The translations under genes were made by a program, and so were the position numbers. Positions 32,235-40,287 of a stretch of DNA of 64,000 nucleotides are shown here, piece after piece. The notes under the pieces were generated by a model. The model saw nothing but the letters and a program-made list of their open reading frames with translations. It did no database searches and was not told where the DNA came from. Every line of letters begins with the position of its first letter. Positions within the stretch are counted from its first letter, which is position 1. The stretch comes from Planotetraspora phitsanulokensis. GTDB lineage: Bacteria; Actinomycetota; Actinomycetes; Streptosporangiales; Streptosporangiaceae. The stretch covers positions 62,001 through 126,000 of the forward strand of contig NZ_BOOP01000031.1 of the NCBI RefSeq assembly GCF_016863295.1, in the 5' to 3' direction.

Positions 32235-34035
32235 GCGACCGGGACAGCCGGAGCCGGATCCGCCCGGAGTCCCGGACGGCTTCGAGCACCACCTTCTCGG
32301 CCGCCTCCGGCACGAGGCGCAGGTCATGGGTGATGAGGATGGTGGTGCGCCCGGACATCAGCCTGCGGAGCGGTTCCATGATCCGCGCCGCCGTGGGCTC
32401 GTCGAGTCCGGTCATCGGCTCGTCCAGGACCAGCACCGGTGTGTCCCGCAGGATCGCCCGGGCGATGGCGATCCGCTGCCGCTGGCCGCCGGACAGCAGA
32501 CGTCCCCGCTGGCCGATGGGCGTGTTGTAGCCCTGGGGGAGCCCGCGGATGAAGTCGTGCGCGCCGGCCGTGACCGCGGCCTCCACGATCTCGGCCTGGG
32601 TCGAATCCGGGCGGCCGTAGGCGATGTTGTCGCGCACCGTCCCGGAGAAGACGAGGTTCTCCTGCTGGAGGAGGGTGACGCGGTCGCGCAGGACGTCGCG
32701 CGGCAGGTCACGCAGGTCCGTCCCGTCGAGCAGGATCCGTCCCCTGGTGGGGTCGTAGAACCGCAGGAGCAGCTTGGCCACGGTCGACTTGCCCGCGCCG
32801 CTCGGCCCCGTGCACACGACGAGCTCCCCGGGCAGCGCGCTGAACGACAGGCCGCTCAGCGTCGGCCGGGACCGGCGGGGATAGGTGAAGCCGACGTCGA
32901 GGAACTCGATGTGGCCGAGGCTCGAAGAGCTCGGGGCGAGGGCGGCGGGCCGGTCGGTGACGGCGGGGCGGGCGCGAAGCACCTCCATGATGCGGTCCGA
33001 GCCCGCGCCGGCCTCCGAGACGGTGAGCGCGATCTCCCCGAGCCCCTGGACCGCCGGATACAGATAGGCCAGATAGGCGGCGAACGCCAGCAGCCCGCCG
33101 AGGGTGAGCCGGCCCGCCGCGATCTCCCACGCCCCGAACCCGATGATCACGAGCAGGCAGACGGTCTCGATGACCTGTACGGCGGGGCCGTACAGGGCGG
33201 ACAGCCGGGCCTGCGAGATGTTGGCGGCCATCCAGCCGCGGCCCGCCTCGTGCAGCCGCCCCGACTCGGCGGCCTGGCGGTTGTAGGCCTGGACGACCGG
33301 CTGGTTCGACAGGGCCTCCTCGATGGCGCTGTTCATGACCCCGTTGCTGAAGCGCTCACGCGCCGCCGCCCGCCTGAAGCGCGATGCGAAGGCCTTGGAC
33401 ACCAGGAGGAACGCCGGGACCATCGTGAAGGTCACCAGGGCGAGGTCCCATCTGATGAAGAAGGCGGCCGTGGCGAACAGGACCGCGCTGATCACCGCGG
33501 TGATCAGCCGGATCAGTCCGGAGCCCACGAGTTCCTCGATGGCCTCGATGTCGTCGGTCAGCCGGGCCATCAGATCGCCCAGCCTGCGGTTCTCGAAGAA
33601 GTCGGGGGTCAGCGTCTGGAGATGGTCGAACACGTTGTCGCGCAGGCGCAGCAGGAAGCGCTCCCCGCCCACGGCCGCGCTGAACGCGCTGACGAAGGAG
33701 GCCACGGCCGCGACCGCGGCAAGACCGATCCAGGCGAACGCGGGTGCCCAGAAGGCGGTCAGGTCCTGGGTGCTGAGGACCTCGTCCGTGATGAGCCCGA
33801 ACAGCCGGATCGCGATGATCTCGCAGACGGTGGCCAGGATCGCCATGAGGACACCTACGACGAGCAGCCAGCGCAGCCCCCGGGTGTAGGGCCAGAACCG
33901 CCGGAAGCTCTTCCGGATGGAGACGATGGGCGCCACCGAGGGGGCGTCCTGCGCCGCGCCCGTCGCGAAGCCCATGAAGGAGGGGAGCCGACGGGTGACC
34001 CGCCGGCTCCGCTCTGGTCCTCCAGATGTGGTCAC
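32209..34035 (-). CDS. ABC exporter (fused membrane and ATPase domains)
   Basis: A 608-residue half-transporter of the type IV (MsbA/LmrA) exporter class. Six membrane helices occupy residues ~45-330 (LLVVGVLMAILATVCEIIAI, FAWIGLAAVAAVASFVSAF and others). The ATPase has Walker A GPSGAGKST, the Q-loop LLQQENLVFSGTVRDNIAYG, the signature LSGGQRQRIAIARAI and Walker B VLVLDEP. No C39 leader-peptidase domain is present. GTG 34035 overlaps the stop of the upstream 41-codon peptide gene in a GTGA, so translation is coupled. An ATG at 33975 is a less likely start. Export of that peptide is the simplest reading; self-resistance to it is an alternative. Confidence 0.88.
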   Translation of the reverse strand: MTTSGGPERSRRVTRRLPSFMGFATGAAQDAPSVAPIVSIRKSFRRFWPYTRGLRWLLVVGVLMAILATVCEIIAIRLFGLITDEVLSTQDLTAFWAPAFAWIGLAAVAAVASFVSAFSAAVGGERFLLRLRDNVFDHLQTLTPDFFENRRLGDLMARLTDDIEAIEELVGSGLIRLITAVISAVLFATAAFFIRWDLALVTFTMVPAFLLVSKAFASRFRRAAARERFSNGVMNSAIEEALSNQPVVQAYNRQAAESGRLHEAGRGWMAANISQARLSALYGPAVQVIETVCLLVIIGFGAWEIAAGRLTLGGLLAFAAYLAYLYPAVQGLGEIALTVSEAGAGSDRIMEVLRARPAVTDRPAALAPSSSSLGHIEFLDVGFTYPRRSRPTLSGLSFSALPGELVVCTGPSGAGKSTVAKLLLRFYDPTRGRILLDGTDLRDLPRDVLRDRVTLLQQENLVFSGTVRDNIAYGRPDSTQAEIVEAAVTAGAHDFIRGLPQGYNTPIGQRGRLLSGGQRQRIAIARAILRDTPVLVLDEPMTGLDEPTAARIMEPLRRLMSGRTTILITHDLRLVPEAAEKVVLEAVRDSGRIRLRLSRSRGTSLRSA

Positions 34036-34157
34036 CACCACCAGCGCCTACGCCAGCGGCGCCAGCGACGGAAGCGCCTGCGCCTGCGTCGCCTGCAACA
34101 GCCCCAGCTGTCCTCGGACATGCTGAGGTTCGTCGGGAAGATCTTGTTCAAACTCAT
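34032..34157 (-). CDS. 41-residue Arg/Trp-rich peptide, candidate exported cationic peptide
   Basis: A tiny gene missed by length filters. It starts at ATG 34157 behind the strong ribosome site AGGGAGGG (about 5 nt spacing). The first 18 residues are ordinary (MSLNKIFPTNLSMSEDSW); then Gly-Cys-Cys; then a 20-residue tail of 14 Arg, 5 Trp and 1 Phe: seven Arg, Phe, Arg-Arg-Trp twice, three Arg, three Trp. Arg is written with AGG, CGA, CGC and CGT codons, so the run is not a simple DNA repeat and looks selected for the amino acid. The stop overlaps the ABC exporter start (GTGA). It resembles Arg/Trp antimicrobial peptides or an unmodified/RiPP precursor. A translation-attenuating leader peptide is the main alternative. 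Confidence 0.65.
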   Translation of the reverse strand: MSLNKIFPTNLSMSEDSWGCCRRRRRRRFRRWRRWRRRWWW

Positions 34158-34188
34158 CGATCCCTCCCTTTGCTCGATTCCCCCGGGT

Positions 34189-34207
34189 ATGTCTAATTCC
34201 GACATTA
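34189..34207. promoter_or_regulatory. Interleaved inverted repeats upstream of the Arg/Trp peptide gene
   Basis: ATGTC...GACAT (34189-34193, 34201-34205) interlocks with TAAT...ATTA (34194-34197, 34204-34207), 32 nt upstream of the peptide start. It lies in the 318-bp divergent gap to the M1 peptidase gene, which otherwise contains no gene that I can support. An operator for the peptide/exporter pair is inferred. Confidence 0.35.
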
Positions 34208-34475
34208 GCCCCAGAAAGGGCGAAATCGCCACGCGGGGGGCGGGTGAGGCGGCTCACTTTTGCGGATGGGCCTGAACTGCGGGGATGGCGAGCGCGTTGA
34301 GGCGATTTCCCGCGGCGTATGCCGGCCGCCCGCGCCCTGGTGAGGATCCGCCGTACAAGGCGGGCTTCGGTGCCCGGTCAGGGGGCGCAGGTGCGGCGTA
34401 CTTCTTGGGGGGGCATTTCCTGCTCGGACATTTAACGCGTATCAAACTTTTATAGTTGCCTATACGGTTTCGTCC

Positions 34476-35972
34476 GTGAATCGCCCCATCCTTTACGTCG
34501 CGCTCGTGCCGGCATTACTGATAACCGGCTGCACGGCGGAGCCCTCTCGAGTCCCTCAATCCGCCGCCACCGTGCCCGCGACAGGACCCGCCGCCGCGTC
34601 GCCGACCCCGGCCGAGGACGCGTACGCGGCCTGGCAGGCCGGGCGCTCGACGCCCGTCGCCGACCCGATCTACCCGAAGCGGGGGACCGACGCCCTCGAC
34701 GTGCTCCACTACGACCTGGCGCTCGACTGGTCGCCGTCCAAGCGCGTGTTGACCGGCACGGCGACCCTGCAGGTCCGGCCGACGAAGGACGCCGAGTCGT
34801 TCAGCCTCGACTTCGAGCCCTACGACATCGACTCGCTGACGGTCGACGGCGCCTCCGCGACCGGCGAGGTGACCAAGGAGAAGCTCACCGTCGCCACCCC
34901 CGTCACCGCGGACAAGCCGTTCACTCTCGTCGTGGCCTATCACGGCAAGCCGAAGACCGTCCCGATGCCGTCGAAGCGCGGTGACACCCATCCGCTCGGG
35001 CTCACCGTCGACAAGGACGGCGGCCTGTGGACGATGCAGGAGCCGTACGGGGCTCTCACCTGGTATCCGGCGAACGACCAGCCGTCGGACGAGGCGCTCT
35101 ACGACATCGCCGTGACGGTGCCGAAGGGCTGGTCCGGCATCGCGAGCGGCACCCCCAAGGGGCAGGACGGAAACACCTTCCGCTACCAGAGCACCGACCC
35201 CGTGGCGTCCTACCTGACGACGCTCGCCGTCGGGAAGTACAAGAAGGTCACCGCGAAGGGCCCGCACGGGCTGCCGCTGACCTACTGGTACCGGCCGACC
35301 GACAAGCGTGCCCTCCCCGTCTTGAAGAAGTCCCCGAAGTACCTGACCTGGCTGGAGAAGAAGTTCGGCCCCTATCCCTTCCCCAGCGGCGGCGTCGTCA
35401 TGGTGGACTCCGACTCGGGGATGGAGACCCAGCAGATGGTCACCCTGGGGTCCGCCGTGTTCTCTTTCGGCGCGGACCAGTTCGAGCTGGACGTCGTGCA
35501 CGAGTACGCCCACCAGTGGTTCGGCGACGCCGTCACACCGACCAATTGGCAGGACCTGTGGCTCAACGAGGGCTGGGCACAGTACGCCCAGTTGGTCTAC
35601 GAGAAGGAAACGGCCCACCTGACGAACGCCGACTTCGACGCCTGGTTCCGGCAGGCCGACGCGGCCCTGCGCAAGAAGTACGGCCCGCCCGGTCACCCCA
35701 GGCCGTCGGAGTTCGCCATGAGCAACGTCTACATCTGCGGGGCGGCGATGCTCCGCCAGCTGCAGAGCACGATCGGCGACAAGAAGTTCTTCGCGCTCGC
35801 CCACGCCTGGGCGCAGGACCACCGGAACACCCAGCAGACCCGGAAGTCCTTCACCGCCTTCGTCAACGAGCAGACCGGCAAGGACTTCACCGCGTTCATC
35901 GACGCCTGGCTGGACTCGCGGACCACCCCGCCGAAGTCGCTGAAAGACCGCAAGGGAACGAATCAAACCTGA
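34476..35972 (+). CDS. M1-family zinc metallopeptidase, lipoprotein
   Basis: A 498-residue surface-anchored aminopeptidase-like enzyme. Residues 1-19 are a lipoprotein signal with lipobox I-T-G-Cys19. The M1 domain has the zinc motif HEYAH (His342, Glu343, His346), third ligand Glu365 in LNEGWAQY, and an exopeptidase-type motif GxMEN replaced by DSGMETQQM, so substrate end-recognition may be unusual. GTG 34476 has no Shine-Dalgarno; TATAGT and TATACG hexamers lie 10-25 nt upstream, suggesting a leaderless mRNA. It is divergent from the Arg/Trp peptide/ABC operon and could process or degrade that peptide outside the cell. Confidence 0.9.
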   Translation: MNRPILYVALVPALLITGCTAEPSRVPQSAATVPATGPAAASPTPAEDAYAAWQAGRSTPVADPIYPKRGTDALDVLHYDLALDWSPSKRVLTGTATLQVRPTKDAESFSLDFEPYDIDSLTVDGASATGEVTKEKLTVATPVTADKPFTLVVAYHGKPKTVPMPSKRGDTHPLGLTVDKDGGLWTMQEPYGALTWYPANDQPSDEALYDIAVTVPKGWSGIASGTPKGQDGNTFRYQSTDPVASYLTTLAVGKYKKVTAKGPHGLPLTYWYRPTDKRALPVLKKSPKYLTWLEKKFGPYPFPSGGVVMVDSDSGMETQQMVTLGSAVFSFGADQFELDVVHEYAHQWFGDAVTPTNWQDLWLNEGWAQYAQLVYEKETAHLTNADFDAWFRQADAALRKKYGPPGHPRPSEFAMSNVYICGAAMLRQLQSTIGDKKFFALAHAWAQDHRNTQQTRKSFTAFVNEQTGKDFTAFIDAWLDSRTTPPKSLKDRKGTNQT

Positions 35973-36069
35973 CAGGTGAGAGGCGAGGGAACTCCCGGGC
36001 GATCGGGAGTTCCGCCCGCTTCCGTCTGCCGGGTTCGCGTCGCGGGCGACCGGAACGTACGCCGGCGCC

Positions 36070-36708
36070 TCAATCGACCAGGCGGCGTTCCCACGCCCAC
36101 GCCGCGATCTCCACCCGGTTGCGGGCGCCGAGTTTCATGTGCACGCTGCCCAGATGCGTCTTGACGGTGCCGACGGCGATGAACAGGCGCTCGGCGATCT
36201 CCGCGTTGGTCAGGCCGCGGGCGGCCAGCCTCACCACGTCGAGCTCCCGCGGCGACAGGCCCGCGTCGTCGCGCGCCGGGGCCGGGGGACTGAGGTGCTC
36301 CAGCAGCCGCACCGTGATCGAAGGGCTGATCAGGGCGTCGCCCGACACCGCCGCGCGGACCGCCTCCACCAGCAACGCCGGCCCCGAGTCCTTGAGCAGG
36401 AACCCGCACGCGCCGGTGCTCAGCGCCGTGTGCACGTATTCGTCGAGATCGAAGGTGGTCACCACGACCACCTTGATCGGGTCGGCGACGCCTTTGCCCG
36501 CCAGCAGCCGGAGCGCCTCCAGGCCGTCCATCCTGGGCATCCGGATGTCCAGCAGCGCCACATCGGGCCGGAGCCGCCGGGCCAGGTCGACCGCGGCCAC
36601 GCCGTCCGCCGCCTCGCCGACCACCTCCATGTCCGGCTGGCTGTCGATGATCATGCCGAACCCGGTACGGACCATGGCCTGATCGTCGGCGACCATCACC
36701 CGAATCAC
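36070..36708 (-). CDS. NarL/LuxR-type response regulator
   Basis: A 212-residue response regulator. The receiver domain has the acidic pair in VMVADDQ, phosphoacceptor Asp54 in VALLDIRMPRMDG, Thr in VVVTTFDLDEYV and Lys in GFLLKDSGP. The C-terminal LuxR helix-turn-helix is LSPRELDVVRLAARGLTNAE, IAERLFIAVGTVKTHLGSVH. The GTG start overlaps the kinase stop (GTGA), so both partners are made together. Target genes cannot be told from sequence. Confidence 0.95.
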   Translation of the reverse strand: MIRVMVADDQAMVRTGFGMIIDSQPDMEVVGEAADGVAAVDLARRLRPDVALLDIRMPRMDGLEALRLLAGKGVADPIKVVVVTTFDLDEYVHTALSTGACGFLLKDSGPALLVEAVRAAVSGDALISPSITVRLLEHLSPPAPARDDAGLSPRELDVVRLAARGLTNAEIAERLFIAVGTVKTHLGSVHMKLGARNRVEIAAWAWERRLVD

Positions 36709-37898
36709 CGCGCCGCCTCCTGATTGAGCGGCAGCGCCGCGTCGACCACCCAGCCGCCGACGGCACCGGGCCCGGCGGAGAACCGCCCTCCGAGGGCACG
36801 GACCCGCTCGGTGAGGCCCATGAGACCGTACCGGTGTTGTCCCCGGGGCGCGACGGCGCGCGGGGTGACGCCGTCGTCGGTCACCCGGACGAAGAGCCAC
36901 TCCGGGCCGCGGAAGACCTGCACGTCCACCGACCGGGCGCCTGCCGCGTGCCGGCGGGTGTTCGTCAACGCCTCCATCACCACCCGATAGGCCGTGGTGG
37001 AGACCTCGACGGGGATCCCGTCCAGCTCTCCGTCGACGTGCAGCCGGGTCACCGGCGCACCCGAACCGTTGAAGCCCGCCAGCAACGGGTCGAGATCCGT
37101 CAGCCCGGCCAGCGGCGTCAACGGCGCGTCCGGTCCGGCGTCCGGGTCGCGCAGCACGCCCACCATCCGACGCATCGAGTTCATCGTCTCCGCACCGGCC
37201 TGCTCGATCTGTTCCAGGGCGAGGATCACCCGCTGAGGATCCTGCTCGGCGATGAACCGCGCGCCCTGTGCCTGGACCACGATCCCCGTGACGTGGTGGG
37301 CGATGAAGTCGTGCAGTTCCCGGGCGAACTCGGCGCGCTGCTCGGCCCGGACCGTGGCGAGAGCCTGCTCCCGTCCGCGGTCCAGGAACCGCATGTAGGC
37401 CCCACCGGCGGTCGCGCCGGCCGCGCCGAGGGTGAGGAGGAGCGCGGCTATGACGTACGCGTCGTCGGTGACACCGCGCAACGGCAGCAGGATGAGGGCC
37501 AGCCCGAGGGCCAGAACCGCGGCCACCGCCGACCGGGGCGCTCCCCGGCGTGCCACCACGTAGAGGCTCGCGAGCAGGCCGCAGGTCTCGGCGAAGCCCC
37601 ATACGCCCGTCGCGGCCAACCCGGCGGCCAGCGTGGCGCCGGTGACGACGATCGACACCGCGGCGAGCAGCAGAGCCAGCGTCGGCAGGCGCCGGGAGCT
37701 CGGCGGGTGCGCGGGCAGCCAGACCCTCACGGTGGCCACCGCCAGCCCCACCCGTACCAGGGACAACACAAGGGCGCCGTCGCCGTAGAGGTGGAGCATG
37801 CCGAAGCGGAGGTCGATGATCCCGAGCACCGCCATCACCGTGAGCCCGGCCAGCTGGCCCAGGCGGAACCCCCAGTGTCGGATCTGCGGCGTCGTCAT
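36705..37898 (-). CDS. Sensor histidine kinase (HisKA_3 type)
   Basis: A 397-residue membrane kinase. Five or six membrane helices occupy residues ~12-165 without a large extracellular domain, which fits envelope or intramembrane sensing. The dimerisation/phosphoacceptor helix is RAEFARELHDFIAHHVTGI with His196. The ATPase has VVMEALTNTRRHAAGA (N box) and YGLMGLTERVRALGG (G box). Cognate regulator overlaps by 4 nt. Expected to phosphorylate Asp54 of that regulator. Confidence 0.95.
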   Translation of the reverse strand: MTTPQIRHWGFRLGQLAGLTVMAVLGIIDLRFGMLHLYGDGALVLSLVRVGLAVATVRVWLPAHPPSSRRLPTLALLLAAVSIVVTGATLAAGLAATGVWGFAETCGLLASLYVVARRGAPRSAVAAVLALGLALILLPLRGVTDDAYVIAALLLTLGAAGATAGGAYMRFLDRGREQALATVRAEQRAEFARELHDFIAHHVTGIVVQAQGARFIAEQDPQRVILALEQIEQAGAETMNSMRRMVGVLRDPDAGPDAPLTPLAGLTDLDPLLAGFNGSGAPVTRLHVDGELDGIPVEVSTTAYRVVMEALTNTRRHAAGARSVDVQVFRGPEWLFVRVTDDGVTPRAVAPRGQHRYGLMGLTERVRALGGRFSAGPGAVGGWVVDAALPLNQEAAR

Positions 37899-38196
37899 CG
37901 CGACCAGCGTAGTCAGAGCGCAGGGGTGCCGATATCGGCCGAAAGGCAGAGCCGGTGCCGTGAAGATCCCTGCCCTGGGGCCGATGTGCCGCCCCGGGCC
38001 CGGCGGCGAGGCTTCTCCAGAGCCGACGGCCGTCTTCCGGAGGCTCGCTCCGGTCCGCTCCAGCAGAGCGTCCCGCCCCCGCCTGCCCTGGCCCTGAGGG
38101 GTCCGTGCACCGCCTGAAGCGGTGAACCCGGCCGGAAACCGAATCAGCCGTCCGGGGCGCGAGCGCGCCCTTACTCACGCATGGCCAAGGAGAATC
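37899..38196. other. Intergenic region between kinase and acyltransferase genes
   Basis: About 300 bp between divergent genes. Open frames here are shadows with no codon or homology support. AAGGAG at 38187 belongs to the acyltransferase start. No clear operator was seen. Confidence 0.5.
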
Positions 38197-39300
38197 GTGA
38201 CGACCGTTCGGATTCACGCCGGGAACGCCCGGACCGCGCCCGGCGCCGATGCGCCCAGGCGACGGGCGCAGTGGGCGGACGTCGCCAAGGGCGCGTGCAT
38301 CATCCTCGTGGTGTTGTGGCACGTCATCGTCAAGGACTATCTGCAGATCAGCTGGCATGTCGGCCTGCCCGTCCCCAGTGCCTGGGGAACGCTGGGCGAG
38401 CAACTCCTGCCGCTCCGGATGCCGCTGTTCTTCACCATCTCAGGGGTCTTCGCGGCGAACGCCGTAAACCGTCCGTGGCGGGTGCTGGGCAGGTCCCGGA
38501 TCGCCAAATTCCTGTACTTATACGCCGTCTGGCTGCTCATCCACACCGCGATCCTGGCCGCGGTCCCGAACTTCCCCACCGCCCACGCCGATTCCGTGCT
38601 CGGGCTGGTGGAACAGCTCACCATCACCCCGTCCAACCTCTGGTACCTGTACGCCCTCGCGCTCTATTTCGCGTTCGCCAAGGCCGTACGACGGGCGCCG
38701 CGGCCGGTGATCCTCGCCGCCGCCGCGGCCCTGTCCGTCATCACGGCCGCCGGCGTGCTCGCCACCCCGGGCGACCGCGGTGGCTTCTACCAGAACCTGG
38801 TGTTCTTCCTCGGCGGTCTGTACTTCAAGCCCTATGTCGAACGGTGGGCGGCGACCGCCACGAACCGCCGCCTGGCTCTGACCTTCGTCGTGTACGCCGC
38901 GGCGCTGGCGATCATGGCCGTGGCCGGCGCCCAGCACTGGGTGGGGGTGTGGCCGGTGGTGTCCATCGCGGCGGTGGCCTTCGGCGTCACCGCCGCCGAG
39001 CGAGTGAGCAGGTGGCGGCAGGTGGGTGACGCGCTCGCCGCCCTTGGACGCCGAACGCTGCCGATCTATGTCATCCACATGCCGCTGCTCGCCCTGCTGC
39101 ACCGGTTTCTCGTGGGCCCGATGTCCAGGCTGGGCGGCGACGGCCAGGCACTCGCGGTGGCGGGTTACCCGATTCTGCTGACCACCGTGGTGATCGGCCT
39201 GAGCCTGGCGATCCACCGCGGGCTCCTGGCGGCGCGCGCGACGTGGTTGTTCGAACTCCCCGGGTCGCGGCGGCGGCCGGCCGCGCCGGGGCCGACCTGA
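38197..39300 (+). CDS. Acyltransferase-3 family membrane protein
   Basis: A 367-residue integral membrane protein with about ten helices. The N-terminal block WADVAKGACIILVVLWHVIV is the family hallmark (R/K-x10-H), followed by PLRMPLFFTISGVFAANAV. Such OafA/YrhL-like proteins O-acylate sugars, glycans or lipids at the membrane. GTG 38197 is selected for AAGGAG 4 nt upstream. The degenerate recombinase gene ends 8 nt beyond the stop on the opposite strand. The acyl acceptor is unknown; no glycan genes adjoin. Confidence 0.88.
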   Translation: MTTVRIHAGNARTAPGADAPRRRAQWADVAKGACIILVVLWHVIVKDYLQISWHVGLPVPSAWGTLGEQLLPLRMPLFFTISGVFAANAVNRPWRVLGRSRIAKFLYLYAVWLLIHTAILAAVPNFPTAHADSVLGLVEQLTITPSNLWYLYALALYFAFAKAVRRAPRPVILAAAAALSVITAAGVLATPGDRGGFYQNLVFFLGGLYFKPYVERWAATATNRRLALTFVVYAAALAIMAVAGAQHWVGVWPVVSIAAVAFGVTAAERVSRWRQVGDALAALGRRTLPIYVIHMPLLALLHRFLVGPMSRLGGDGQALAVAGYPILLTTVVIGLSLAIHRGLLAARATWLFELPGSRRRPAAPGPT

Positions 39301-39308
39301 GCGCGCGT

Positions 39309-40118
39309 CTACGCCGACGCGCCGGCCGCCCTGAGCCGCCGCAGGGTCCAGCCGCGTCCCGCCGGGTCGAGATGCCTGGTGGCCGCCGCGAAGAGCTCGG
39401 CCGCCTGGCGGTAGGACAGCCGCCCCCGCCCGGTGACGGGGCAGCGGTCGCGGGCCGCCGTGCTCGCCGCCGCCCGCCGGCTCGCCAGGAACACTGGCCC
39501 CGTCGTACGGCCGGCCAGCAGCAGGGGCAGCAGGCGGCCCGAACCGGCTCGCCAGCGGATGCCCGGCTCTCCGCGCACCCGTCGTCTGATCAGGTCGAGG
39601 TCGTCGGCGTTCAGCGCGAGCACACGCTCGATGGGGGCCGTCGTCTCGTACAGCAGGCGCCAGCAGGTCTGCTCGCGGAGCGGCGCGGGGAGGGCGAAGA
39701 CCTCCGTCACCTGCCCCGGCGTCAGCGTGGAGGGCGCGGACGACGGCGTGGCGGGCGGGCGTAGCCCGTCAAGCGGGTCCGCGTCGATCCAGCCCCGCAT
39801 CCGCCACCAGGAGATCGCCCCGCGGAGGATGGACAACTCCCTGCTGACGGTGCGCGGGTCGGCCGTTGCGGCCCGCCGTGCGAGGGCGTCCTCCAGCCGC
39901 TCCGCGGCGCCGGAGGCGTCGAGCAGGGCCATCGGCACGATCGGCGCGGCGGCGCCCCGGCGTCCCTTCCCGTCCGGCGGCGTCCTCGCGACGAGCGCCC
40001 ACGCCCACGTGGCCAGGGCGATGCGATAGACGCGGCGGGACGCCTCGCTCAGGCGTAGGGCCGCGAGGTAGTGCTCGACCGCCACCGCGTATTCGACGGG
40101 AGCCGGGGGCGACGTCAT
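39309..40118 (-). pseudogene. Degenerate tyrosine recombinase/integrase
   Basis: A 269-residue remnant of an actinobacterial tyrosine-recombinase subgroup. The N-terminal SAM-like core-binding domain is recognisable (LAALRLSEASRRVYRIALAT, SRELSILRGAISWWRMRGWI), and so is the catalytic fold (WRLLYETTAPIERVLALNAD, GRLLPLLLAGRTTGPVFLAS, LSYRQAAELFAAATR). The catalytic Arg expected in the T-G-A-R-x-x-E element is replaced (T-T-A-P-I-E-R), the H-x-L-R-H box is reduced to WTLRRLRAAG, and the protein stops right there, so the Tyr nucleophile is absent. It cannot recombine DNA. No att-like direct repeats were found nearby. Confidence 0.75.
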
Positions 40119-40227
40119 GCGTGGCTCTTTCCGCAGTAAATGACCGGATCGGGAGTGCGCATGGGGAGTCTAACCCGGCAGCTCCAAGCGGCTGCCCGGC
40201 CGTTCTCGGCCCTATGCAGTAAAGGGA

Positions 40228-40242
40228 CTCAACCTTGTTGAG
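40228..40242. promoter_or_regulatory. Palindrome upstream of the MFS exporter
   Basis: CTCAA-CCTTG-TTGAG, perfect 5-bp arms, 46 nt before the MFS start. The CTCAA/TTGAG dyad resembles sites of MerR-class regulators. No such regulator gene lies in the window. Confidence 0.4.
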
Positions 40243-40287
40243 CCGCAATCTTGAAGGATCGCCCGTGACCCCGCAGGGTGAGGAGGC

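Noticed and set aside
34439-34447. GTATCAAAC before the M1 peptidase, identical to part of the two-block promoter
   Set aside because: The second block is absent at the required 17-nt spacing.
39301-40287. att-like direct repeats around the recombinase remnant
   Set aside because: None seen; the gene also lacks catalytic residues and no tRNA gene is nearby.
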